This document shows positions 21,514-31,295 of a stretch of DNA of 48,029 bases, piece after piece. How positions within the stretch are numbered: position 1 is the stretch's first letter; each line of letters opens with the position of its first letter. Made by a program: the position numbers and the translations under genes. Source of the DNA: Tieghemiomyces parasiticus (lineage: Eukaryota; Kickxellomycota; Dimargaritomycetes; Dimargaritales; Dimargaritaceae); NCBI GenBank assembly GCA_027575765.1, contig JANBPT010000284.1, positions 1 through 48,029 on the forward strand, given 5' to 3'. A model generated the notes under the pieces. That model searched no databases, was not told where the DNA came from, and was given only the letters and a program-made list of their open reading frames with translations.

Positions 21514-23635
21514 TCATGGAGATTCGGTCGCTGTGGTAGTAGGAATAGTAGTTAAAGGGGCAGGAGGGTTCTTGGAGCGGTGTATTTCACAAATGGCGTC
21601 AGAATCCGTGGCCGTAATGTCGGTGTCGGCGACCGGCGACGACCGGAGGTCGTGCTCCCGGCAGCATCGCTTACAGCGGTGGTGCGGGCAGCGTACGGAT
21701 TTGACGTTCCCGCAGTGCCGGCACTTGAGCTTGTTGCGGCGTGCGGCCTTGGCGTCGCTGGCCGACAAGGCGGGAGGGCTGGGCATGACCACCGAGTCTG
21801 GCACCGTCCCGTTGAATAGGGCAGGGACGCCGTTGGCGTCCATTTTTTGGCGCTTACGGGAGTTGGTGGCAGCAGTAGCTGGGTCGACAACTGGAAAAAA
21901 ATGTTACGTTATGCAGCGTTGTTGGGAATCGACAGTGGAGACCGTATCGTATAGGAGTATAGTTAGTGACGCATACAGGTAAACTTGGCAGAACCAATCC
22001 TAATTTTAATGGCCTCGGTAGGATTGATTCATCAATGTGGACCGCGTCATGGCGCGGGATTGGGCCTAGCCCGATCTCCAGCAGCATAGCCAGTCACGGG
22101 GTCACAAGTGTGTAGGACTTACCTGCGAGGGTTTCGGATGAGGGGCCGGCGGCGGGCGTGACGGCCAACGATGAAGGCATGGGTTCGGCAAACGCCGGTG
22201 GTGCCGCTGTAGCTGTGGTCACAGGACCCGGGCCCACGGCGGTGCTAACGGTGGGTCGCGGAACCGGGACGGGAACTGGGCGCTTTTTCGTACTAGTCTT
22301 GGGGTCGAACGGGGGCCGGATGTACGGCTGGGCGATCCAGTGGGGTAGGATGTAGAAACCGTCGGCGTCTTTAGGCGCTAGGTTGATGTCAAACGGCGGG
22401 GCCAGATCGGCTTCGGCCTGGGCGGAGGGTACGTGAAGCAATCAAATGGTGAGAAGAAATACGGTCAGCTTTGGGCTAGCTGTCAGCAATGGTATAAGTG
22501 GGTCCACGCGAGGGGGGGAGGGGACAACACCCACAGTCAACGACACGATCCGGTCAAGGAGTCCCACATACCGACCAACGCTTATTATACATGTACAGCC
22601 CTTGGTACTAACCTTGAGTCGAGTGGTCAGATCCTGGACCATGCTCTCCATCTCCTCGTGGGTGCGGGCCTTGGCCAACCGGTCGCGGAGATCAGTGTGT
22701 AGCGGTAGGCTGGGCCTGAACAATTTGAAGAGGTGGGCCCGTATGTAGGCAAGGGCAGTGGGGGTCTCGCGGCAAATGGCCATGTACTCGCCAGCCAGCT
22801 CGTAGGACGGCAGGTAGCGCCCGGCGAACAGAGCCGGGTTGTACAGGTTGCCCTCAGCCGACATAACGCCGACGACACCGGTCTGTTTAATGCAGGCCTC
22901 CATGTCTTCCGGGTATAAAATGTTCCCGTTAGCCACCACGGGGATCCGGACGGCCTCACGGACCCGCCGGATCTTCTCCCAGTCGGCCAGACCGGTCTTA
23001 TGGCCGCGTTGTTCACGGAGCCGGCCGTGTACGGTGAGGAGCTGGCACCCGGCGGCCTCCAGCATGCGCGCGTAGGCTACGGTGCGCTCCACCTCTGGGA
23101 ACACGCGGATCTTACAAGTGACCGGTACGTCCAAATGGGTGTGCAGGTTATTGACCATTCGCGCCACCAGGTCCCATTCCTCCATGAGGAACGAGCCGTA
23201 ATGGCCCTTCTGGGCGATCCCCTGCGGGCACCCCAGGTTCAAGTCGACCGCGTCGCACTGGTCCTGGATGCGCAAGGCGGCCTGGAGTAGAAAATTGGGG
23301 TCGTTGGCGCAGAACTGGGCGATCAGCGGCCGGTCGGTGGCATTAGTCTGCCACTGTTCGGCAAAGTAGGTCTTGTTGTGCGTCTCGCTGAACAGCCGCG
23401 CGTGAATCATAGGCGTGTAACACACCTCGGCCCCGTAGCGCCGGGACAGGATTCGCCAGGCCAACTCGGATTGGTCCACCATCGGCGCTAGGAAGTACCG
23501 CGACCGTTTGAGCACCTTCTCGTAGAACTCAAAGCCACCCAGCTTGCGTGACGGGACCAGGGTAAGACTCGCCGGAACGGCGTCGATGACTCTCTGGTCG
23601 CTACGCTCGGCCGTGGTGGATGCGCAAGCGGCCAT
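21514..23635 (-). CDS. DUS1: tRNA-dihydrouridine(16/17) synthase DUS1
   Basis: This FMN-dependent, NADPH-using enzyme reduces uridine to dihydrouridine at positions 16/17 of the tRNA D-loop. Exons are 23635-22613, 22417-22123 and 21890-21514; the introns of 195 and 232 bases have consistent phases 0 and 1. The product is 564 residues. The TIM-barrel domain spans about 31-310: APMVDQSE (50-57), NLGCPQGIAQKGHYG (133-147) with catalytic Cys136, CKIRVFPE, TVHGRLREQRG, and phosphate-binding ANGNI (235-239) and MSAEGNL (258-264). After a Pro/Ala-rich linker, a Cys/His cluster (CRHC, CPHHRCKRCC at 496-516, then CEIH at 540-543) looks zinc-binding. I start at the ATG at 23635 because upstream residues in this frame do not resemble the family. 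This is a housekeeping gene, and the call is secure. Confidence 0.95.
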
Positions 23636-25476
23636 AGCTGTCGGATGTGTGCGACTGTGGATAAAGTGAGTAAAAATGAGCGACGACGAAGACCGCCAAT
23701 TCAAGCGAAGGGCACGGGTGGGTGCCGGGACGTAGCAAAAAGCGAGGCGACGGGCGGAAAAGAATCCTCGACCGGGGCACATGAAGTTGCGAGCCTTGCA
23801 CGGGTTACTTGGTACGGTTCGAGTCGTTTGCAGTTGTCTGAGGCGCGACGCGAACAGCTTGTAAGGGCAGTAATGAGCGTTGATTGCAGAGCTACCCGGG
23901 GTCGTGACATCAAATGACCTGCCAGCGAATGTGCAAGTGCAACCAACAGCATCGGATTCCTCACAACCCAGGCCGCCCCACTGCAAGGGAACTTCGACAA
24001 CTTTTTTTTTATTTTTCAAACCCCCACCTGTACGACCCCCACACTCGATCAAGTATAGGGTCCGCAAGGTCAGCCTGGCCAGTACAACCAATGGGCGGCA
24101 GCTAATTCATGGAGAGGGGACTCTGTGGCGAATGATGGAATAAAGACCATAGAGCAATCTTAGTCGTCAGGCTGTCTGGTGGTGGACTCGACTGGGAAAC
24201 ATTAAAGCTCATGCTAATGCCACCCTCGCATCACACCGCCGTGGCTTTTTCGCCCACTTACTACCCAGTCTGTTAATAGACTGCCAATGGTTTTGCTGCA
24301 CCGACCTGACAATGGGGGAGGACATGGCATGTAACCGACGACAGGCAGCCCTGCTGTATGAGGCTGATTTCGTCCTACGCCAAGGCATCCACTTTGACCA
24401 GTAAAAGCAGACGAAAAATTGTGGCCTGCACTACGTCCTCTTCATCTGGCTACCCCTATCAATCTCTACTGGTATGTCCCAGTGTACGTATTATATCCGC
24501 GTGTACGCACATTTTGCCTTCGTACCACCTGTAACCCCATTCCGATCAGCCACTGGCGCCTCAATCAACCCGCTTGACCACCGAAATTATAATGATTTCA
24601 GACTATATCCTGCCTGCCGTGCCCCCCACGTATCGTTCAAGCGACTGCCTTGCCGGACCGGGGTCACGGCTCCAACAGTGGCAAGTCGGTCTACATTGAA
24701 GTGGCGGTCGAACAACGTAGCTCTCTGGCCGAATCCGCGCGAGTCATTGGTGCTCCGATTAGACAGGTATATCTAAATTCATACGAAGTGTAACGACTCC
24801 TCTATCAACGGGGCAGTGGTTTTCCGGCCAGAGATATTTTTAGATGGTAGAATGGCATGTGGGATAAAATCTGCAGTGTGAAGGAACGGTTACACCTTGG
24901 TTCAGGGATTGCTCATTCGGAAGGCCATCCTTCCTCTACACTTCGTCCCTGCTCAGAAGTGGTGGAGGTAGGCGGAAGGGCCTGGTGTTGGCGATCTGAA
25001 ACGCTGCAAAAATAATGGGATTCTGTGTCATGGCTGGGAAATGGGGGGGTACTGGGGCGTAAATGAAGTGCACCCGCTCTTATTTTTATCCGACAACTAG
25101 AGTTCCATTTCAACTGGCCCGTCTGTCAGAGGATAGTACAAGACCCGACTGGGAATCCCGGCGCTGCCTCGTCCCCCATCCCCTGCTGCAATCGATTCAA
25201 CGGAGGGGGGGAAAGGAACTGTGGCGCCCGACGACGTCCTTGGAAAGCAAAATCGGGCTCTTTTCCCAACCCTAGACATGTAGAATTACAAGGTTACAAC
25301 CGACGATATAAAGGTTCGACCCTCCTTCTCCATATTAAGCCCAGCGCACCCGCCAAGCAAGTACCCAGCCAAGTATTTAAACGCCAGAGGTTGCTTCACT
25401 AAGTCGGTCCTACTTGGTCTTGTCCTCATTCCACCAAAATTTAGTTGCCCTCCCCATTCTGCCTTTCATCCCAACC
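23636..25476. other. Divergent intergenic region between DUS1 and secreted family copy 3
   Basis: The 1.8 kb holds the DUS1 promoter (no clear TATA box) and the copy 3 promoter. Small frames on both strands have no recognisable content. Confidence 0.6.
25374..25381 (+). promoter_or_regulatory. Possible TATA box of secreted family copy 3
   Basis: TATTTAAA lies about 95 bases before the ATG at 25477. An alternative TATAAAG lies at 25307-25313, 165 bases upstream. Either could serve; the downstream leader is CT-rich in both cases. Confidence 0.45.
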
Positions 25477-27289
25477 ATGCGTATCCACCTCGCCTTCACT
25501 GGGCTTCTGGCGGCTGGTACCGCTGTCCAGGCTAGCACCCAGTCCCAGCCCGCGGACCGTCCCCGCGATAACGACTCTACGGGCCTGTCTAAGGGTTATC
25601 CCCGCAGTATCGACCTTGCGAGTCTGCCCCCGGTTCGACCCACTGCCGGCTCTTTCAATGCCTGCCCGGTGGAAATCCAATTGGAAATTATGCGCATGAC
25701 TCACGACGATACTATGCCCCGATTTCTCGAGGTCTCGCGCTTCATCCGCGCCCTTGCGGTGACCGACAAGTGTATCAGCCAAATTCTGGTAAGTTCAGCT
25801 GGTTAGATTACCTATGGTCATAGCATATCTACAATAGATATACGTCGCCTCCCATTCCGTCTGAGGGCCAATACGCCTTCGTTGAGGACTTAATGGAGTG
25901 ACAGACAGTTGTTTCTGACTTAATTCCCTAGCTAACCACCCATATTTACACCCCGATACCTTTTTTTCTAACGATGTCTCCGCTCCGCAGAACAAATTAA
26001 AACTCACTCGGGCGGCCCGTTACTCTCTCGAATATGACCAGCTCACGGCGCAGCAGAAGGAATCTACCTTGGAGACCTTATCGCTTGAGTACGACCTTAA
26101 CTACCTCTTTTACGGAAGCCCAGAGGACCATAGCATCCTTGACATTGTGGCGCAATACGGTCACGCGCCCAACGCAGCGGTGTCTGCCGCGATCCCACCG
26201 ACCTTAACCGAAGAAGCGGCCATGGTCAGCAATTACGGGGTAATCAATTTCACTAAACTTACATTGCGCCAAAAGTACGCACTTTCGCCTCTGCTAGCCC
26301 TCGCGGCAGAGGGTGACGTTGATCTGGTCCTGGCCCTCCGCGACCGGCTGCTTAACTACTGTCACTCGCCAGAGTTTATGAAATCACTCCTCAACCAGCG
26401 CACGCCCCGTACGGCGGATCTCTACGAGAGCGCACGAGTCCATTATAATCTCAACACCGTCTACGACTGTCCGCAGTCGGACTTTTTGGCCACCGACATC
26501 GCCATCGTTAACATCTTCGCCATCCACCATCAGCTCGATGACCTGGACTATTTCCTCAACAATGCAGGGTACATACCCGGGAGCACGGAGAGCGGATCGG
26601 TCACAACGTCCGAGGCTACCTCCAACGACGACATTAGCGACACGAACATGACCGAGGCTGCTTCCATGGGCGACGAAGGAGCCCTTCCAGTCGAGGCTCC
26701 CTTCCAAGATAACGCGAGTGCTGCGTCTGAGGGCGAGAACAGCGACGTTGATATGGATGCGGACGCTAACCTGGATGGCAATCTTCACATTGATGCCAGC
26801 TTGGCTATCCTGGCCTACCTTCTCCTTAGCGAAATGAACATAAATCCTAGAGAGCTCTCGTATTTCCGAGACGGGCCCACCATGAACCGCTTGGCCCACC
26901 CGATCGCGGACTGTGCCTCCAAGTTTAGAGCCACCAAGGCAGCTCAGAACGTCAGGGACCACATCATCAGCCTGCGCCCCGAGCTCATTGTCCCACCTGA
27001 TGCGGAGCGCTGCATTGCGCTGCACGCAAATCACAAAATCTTTACCCAGTCGGGCGGTTCCGAGTTGGGGTTCCTGATCAACAAGAATTTGCTGGCCCAA
27101 GGTCAGAAGCTGGACGATATTCCGGTCCAATTCTTTCCGGGTGCCGGACAGGCCCGGCTAGAGAACCCCGACTTTGCTCTGCTTCAGGACGCATTGCACG
27201 CCGTAGGACCTGATTCAATCACCGCTCGGCACCAGGCCCTGCGTTCCTTGGATGATATCGAAAGAGAAATTGAGGAGGAATATGAGTGA
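25477..27289 (+). CDS. Secreted F-box-like/ankyrin-like family protein, copy 3 (short, no repeat tail)
   Basis: Exon 1 (25477-25788, 104 codons) joins exon 2 (25991-27289) across a 202-base intron in phase 0, at the same place as in copies 1 and 2. The product is 536 residues. A signal peptide (MRIHLAFTGLLAAGTAVQAS) precedes a Pro/Ser-rich stretch, then Cys63-PVEIQLEIM to Cys99, the F-box-like segment with the same spacing (36) as the paralogues. The core keeps LRQKYALSPLLALAAEGDVD, a second ankyrin-like pair (DIAIVNIFAIHHQLDDLDY), and the cysteine pair IADCASKF / AERCIALH. Two more cysteines (NYCHSPEF, VYDCPQSDF) may form another pair. It lacks the long repeat tail and ends in an acidic stretch. 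Overall similarity to copies 1 and 2 is low outside these blocks. Probably secreted; function unknown. Confidence 0.82.
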
Positions 27290-27688
27290 GAGCTTAGAGC
27301 CCGGGAGACAATGGACCAGCAGGACTCGGAATGACCATATCGCGCTGACTGCAGTCAAAAATAAACAAGCTGACATTAAGAACTATGGCCGATTATAATT
27401 CGTCAAGTTTTGCCTTTTCAATATACCTTCCTTCCCATGACATTTTATATATACTTGAGCTCCACCTAAATTTAGGGCGACCACAAAACTCTCGAGTAGC
27501 CTATAATCTAGTTTTCATGGCTGGGCTGCCTGAGTGTGGCAGTCAGACCAGGAGCATACCAGCCGAAACTGCCACCATGCCAAACACGCAGACATACAGG
27601 AATGGAGCTTCTACACGGTAGCCGGGGATGCAATTTGGGCCCTAATGATGACGATGATGCTTTCCCTGTAGATTCTACCTTTCCTCCC
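27290..27688. other. Convergent intergenic region
   Basis: This 400-base spacer lies between the 3' ends of secreted family copy 3 (plus) and MED6 (minus). Apart from the AATAAA it holds nothing recognisable. Confidence 0.6.
27360..27365 (+). terminator. Polyadenylation signal of secreted family copy 3
   Basis: AATAAA lies about 70 bases after the stop codon at 27289, the usual distance. Confidence 0.6.
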
Positions 27689-29586
27689 TCAGCCTTGATT
27701 CAGGGTAATGGGCGGTTTGGCCGATACGGATGCCTTCTTGCGCTTTTTCTGCACCGAGCCGGTTTGTTGGGAGACGCTGTCGGCATCCAATTTCTTTTTG
27801 CGCTTTAAAGTGGGATCTGGAATGGTGCGGATTGGAGGCCGGGTCGAGAGATTAGCGTTAGCCAACGGACAAGCTTAGCGACTATTGCGCGGCTTTGTCT
27901 ATCAGTAGCACACATCATAATAAGGAGCACCAAACGACGGGCGTATTACGGTCCATGCCATGCACTTACCAGTCTTGGGAGTGGCGACTTGAGCGGCAGG
28001 CTAAGTAGTTCGAGGTAAAGCGGGGTAGTATGTCGGAAAAATGCAAAATATATATAAAAAGAAAGTAAGCCCCGGGGCCCGGCTATGGATAGGACTCTAA
28101 ATCCTAATTGTCCAGTCGCTTAGTTGCGACGGGAGGAGATTGGGGTTCTATTCAGGTGACTTACGAGGGGTGTACTGGGTTTTGGGGTGGTGCCGACCGA
28201 CGCCGCCGGATTCTTGTCAGCCAACTTAGCCGCTGACGAAGATACGGCCGTCATCGTTGTCGCTGCTGCCGCTGGCCCGGCCTGCTCGTTCCGTCTGCGA
28301 ATAGCGTCTAGCTTCGTCGTTGCCGTCATAAGGCTCTCCCGGAAAGAGCTGCGAAACTGGTTGTAGTCTGGGTTATGCAGCAGACGTGGATCGGTAAAAG
28401 GGTCGTCGTCCGTCTCGGTCGTATCGGGCTTGGGAGCCGCCTCCGTCGTGCAGTCTTTCCAGCTATAGTGTTCCGATGGGTGGAATGTCGCGTGACGATA
28501 CGTCTCGTCGAAGGCCTGGGAGAGGTGGTGCAGCGAAATAAGCTGTATCCGAGCAGGGGACGATCGTGGTGTGGGTTGCATAGGGGAGGGGGAGAAGGGT
28601 GAGTTGGGCTGGCTGGGCACATCTGCTGGCAAGCTAGGTAGATGTTGAACGGCACGAAACTTACCAGGCGGTTGGAGACTACCGAGTACAGATCGGGAGA
28701 CTGGTAGATATTGCCGTTGAGAATGTAATAGGTGGCCAGCGGGATAACTTAAGGTAATCCAACGGGTTGGTGAGGTATAAACAATCATTCATCGGGGGGA
28801 GGTTAGGGTGTAACCGCTAGACGGGCCCATGGAGAGCCAGGGGCGCCACGCTCCGATTAGTGGGCTGGAACTTCCCAGTACCTATTTTTCAATCGGGAGG
28901 ACTACACCTGAGCAATTTGCAAACATACCTTCGTTGGGACTCCGCCGCCGCTGTTTGCGGATGATAAACAGGGTGGGCCACCGCTCATGGACCACAGCAA
29001 ACTCGACACCGGTCATTTTTCTGTAAGACATGAAGGAACGGGGAGTCAATAAGTGTGCGAAGTATTACGATACGCCCTCGAGAATCTGGCACCTGACGGT
29101 GGTTGCCCCTTGTATATTGTAACGAGTAGGATGACCAGCAACCGTCGCCCCACGACTGTCCAGCTTGGTCCACCTACTTGAGATCGAGCTGGGCCGCCTG
29201 GAGCTCGTTGAACTGCGTCTGCATCTTAAGTACGGCATTGTTGCTCGTGGGGTCCCAGAACGGGGACAGGCTAAAGTACTCTAGAACGTTGTCGGCCCGG
29301 AGTCCGCCGTTAGCCTAGACAGAAGGTCCGACGACGGACGGGATGTGGGGGGATACGACGTTGAGCGGTGGCCGTTGTACGGTTAGTTTCGACGAAGCGG
29401 GTAGGTCACGACGGACGCGTGGTTGGGCGGCCGTGTTTCTTCTATATTTTTTTTTCGCGGTGGTTGCCCTAGCTAACGACCCCATGAGGTGGACCCTTCT
29501 TGGTATTGCAGACGTACCCCTAACCATTCGGTGAACCGCCATTCGATGCCCGTTAGATTGGCACTGCTTAAGGTTCCGTCATCCAT
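27689..29586 (-). CDS. MED6: Mediator complex subunit 6 (MED6), seven exons
   Basis: MED6 is a head-module subunit of Mediator, which links transcription factors to Pol II in the nucleus. Exons are 29586-29518, 29314-29178, 29020-28929, 28747-28665, 28542-28165, 28000-27970 and 27816-27689. All junctions keep GT-AG and phase, giving 918 bases and 305 residues. The start MDDGTLSSANLTGIEW matches the family N-terminus; next come NVLEYFSLSPFWDPTSNN, MTGVEFAVVHER, TLFIIRKQRRRSP, VIPLATYYILNGNIYQSPDL and LSQAFDETY, in family order. The C-terminus is basic and nuclear-signal-like (KRKKKLD, KKRKK). Length fits fungal MED6 (about 250-300). The six introns split it so that no single open frame shows the gene. 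It converges on secreted family copy 3. The identification is firm; exon 6 (31 bases) is the least certain boundary. Confidence 0.93.
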
Positions 29587-30789
29587 AGTGATGATTTGTA
29601 CAAAGGTCAATTCCGGTCACCGGGGGTCAATGATAGGTGCGTTTTTACAGACGGGCAGGCGCGTGGAGTTCGACGGTGAGAACGATATAAATTGAGAAAA
29701 GAACGGAAGTGATTGGGAATAGTGAATGAGGGCCCATTCGGAGGAGGAGGAGTGGAAGGCCTCCCCAAGTTAACTGGCATGCAGCCGAATACACACCCAT
29801 ATGTTTCCACGCAGCACGGGACTAGGGTATAGGCTGGTTCAGTTCAGGGCCGGCCGGTTGGCCAGAACCTGTAGCCTTCTCTTAGAGTAGTCAGTCTCGC
29901 GGGGCCATCCCTTTACACCGAACGTATCGTCGTACTGGCAACTCTAACAGGGAGAGACGGCTCCTGGCTACCGTCCGGGGCCGAACTCCTATGCATTATT
30001 TCTTGGCCCTGTGTCTACCAATTAGACTACTATTTGGTCCCTAAGGGCTACACAGGCTCAACCGCGTTACGGTTGTACTAGTAAAAGTTACATGCCTTCC
30101 CTCCCGTCACTTAGTGCTGTCATGACCAATGGGCTCGATCGGTTCCCATAATTGTTGTTGTTATTGATCTATCCTGCTTTATAGAGCTTTGACTGACCTG
30201 GGTCGCCGACGGGAACGGGATGTGGACAATCGAGCACCGTGAATATCATGTACCTATGAAGAGGCTCCCTGTGCACCGGCCAGGCAGACGGTAATATGAT
30301 ACCCCCCCTGGCATGTTACGCAACCGGGTGGAGGCTTTCCGATTCGGACTAAAGAGAGGAGGAGGGTCAAAGAACAACAAAACACTATCTACTACCGGTT
30401 TCGAGATATGGCCCGCTTGCCGCACGCGTCAACTTCAAACTTGGAGTGTAAGCCCGCCCCTCAACCCGTTTATTTAGTTGGCATTGCAGGCGGTCAGGAC
30501 TACCATTCGAGTGGGAAGCGCCGGTGGCTGTCCCCGAATAGGGCGGCTATAACTTGAGAGGTACCGTTGCCGATAACGCCATCGCATGAATGGTAAAGCA
30601 CGGCGTTTGGGCGCAAATGGTATCAACCATGCAGGATCAAGGCGGATAAACATGTGGCACAGCTACACCGCCAATTCAATAGTCAAGCTAGTATCGTAAG
30701 TTTATAGAATCATTGAGGGTTCATGAGAAGGGTCGATGGAGAGCAAGAAAAACTAGATCGTAAGAAAGAGCCAATTGATAACCAACCGT
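29587..30789. other. Intergenic region with a tRNA-like relic
   Basis: This spacer of 1.2 kb lies upstream of MED6 and downstream of the small secreted gene. It contains the tRNA-like segment at 29969-30043 described separately. I see no protein gene. Confidence 0.55.
29969..30043 (-). other. Degenerate tRNA-like sequence
   Basis: On the minus strand a good A box (TAGTCTAATTGG) is followed about 40 bases later by a weak B box (AGTTCGGCCCC, 8 of 11 positions). The putative T-stem and acceptor stem do not pair, so this is at most a tRNA pseudogene or a SINE-like relic. Confidence 0.25.
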
Positions 30790-31119
30790 CTATAGCTGGG
30801 CGTAGGTGATCAGGGCGGCGATGGCGCCAATACCGCTGAAAGCCGACAGGGAAGTGGCAGAGCTGGTTGGCGAGGGGGAGGCAGTGGCAACGGTGGCGTC
30901 AGCGGAGACCGAAGAGCTCTTCTCGATGGACTTCTCGGTGGTGCCGTCAGCCTTGGTGGTGGCGGTCGCCTTCTCCACGGTGTTGGCCACGATAGCCTTG
31001 TTGGGGCCGGAAGCGTCGACCGGGGCCGAGGGGTCGCTGTGGTCAGCGCTGCCGTCAACGATGTGGGGGTAGGCGGCGGCCACGGCGGCGAGGGCAGCGA
31101 AGGCGACGATGTACTTCAT
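30790..31119 (-). CDS. Small secreted Ser/Thr/Ala-rich protein with GPI-anchor-type tail
   Basis: This single-exon gene encodes 109 residues. I start at the ATG at 31119 because it opens a typical signal peptide (MKYIVAFAALAAVAAA, cut before YPHIVDG); the longer frame upstream reads through the CT-rich leader. The mature chain is rich in Ser, Thr, Ala and Asp with no cysteines. The end, SAFSGIGAIAALITYAQL, is a hydrophobic stretch preceded by small residues, as in GPI-anchor attachment signals, so the product is probably a wall or membrane surface protein. A TATA box at 31289 and a CT-rich leader suggest strong expression. I recognise no family; rapidly evolving surface proteins of this kind are common in fungi. 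Confidence 0.75.
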   Translation of the reverse strand: MKYIVAFAALAAVAAAYPHIVDGSADHSDPSAPVDASGPNKAIVANTVEKATATTKADGTTEKSIEKSSSVSADATVATASPSPTSSATSLSAFSGIGAIAALITYAQL

Positions 31120-31288
31120 GGTGATAGAATTAGTTAGATGAGGGGGAGGTGGGTAGTAGTGAGATAGGCGAACTATCAAGGTGGAGATTGAAGAGTGGTA
31201 GGAAGGGGTTGTTGAAGACCGAAAGGGTGGAAGTGTAGGCAGCGATGGGTGGATGATTGAGTAGACCGAGGGGGGAAGTGGCAAGCCT

Positions 31289-31295
31289 CTTTATA
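31289..31295 (-). promoter_or_regulatory. TATA box of the small secreted protein gene
   Basis: The minus strand reads TATAAAG 170 bases before the ATG at 31119, followed by a C/T-rich leader. Confidence 0.65.

Noticed and set aside
23636..24091. N-terminal extension of DUS1 upstream of the ATG at 23635
   Set aside because: The frame is open but its residues do not resemble the family and include many Cys/Arg/Gly of untranslated-leader type; the ATG at 23635 leads directly into the conserved domain.
25307..25320. B-box-like GGTTCGACCCT near 25313
   Set aside because: No A box, stems or tRNA fold nearby; the overlapping TATAAAG better fits a promoter of copy 3.
28120..28788. Apparent 222-residue protein on the minus strand
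   Set aside because: It reads through two MED6 introns. The part from 28542 to 28165 is a true exon in this frame; the rest is intron or an exon read in the wrong frame.
31120..31284. N-terminal extension of the small secreted protein
   Set aside because: It translates a C/T-rich leader into Pro/Ser-rich sequence and would bury the clear signal peptide that starts at 31119.
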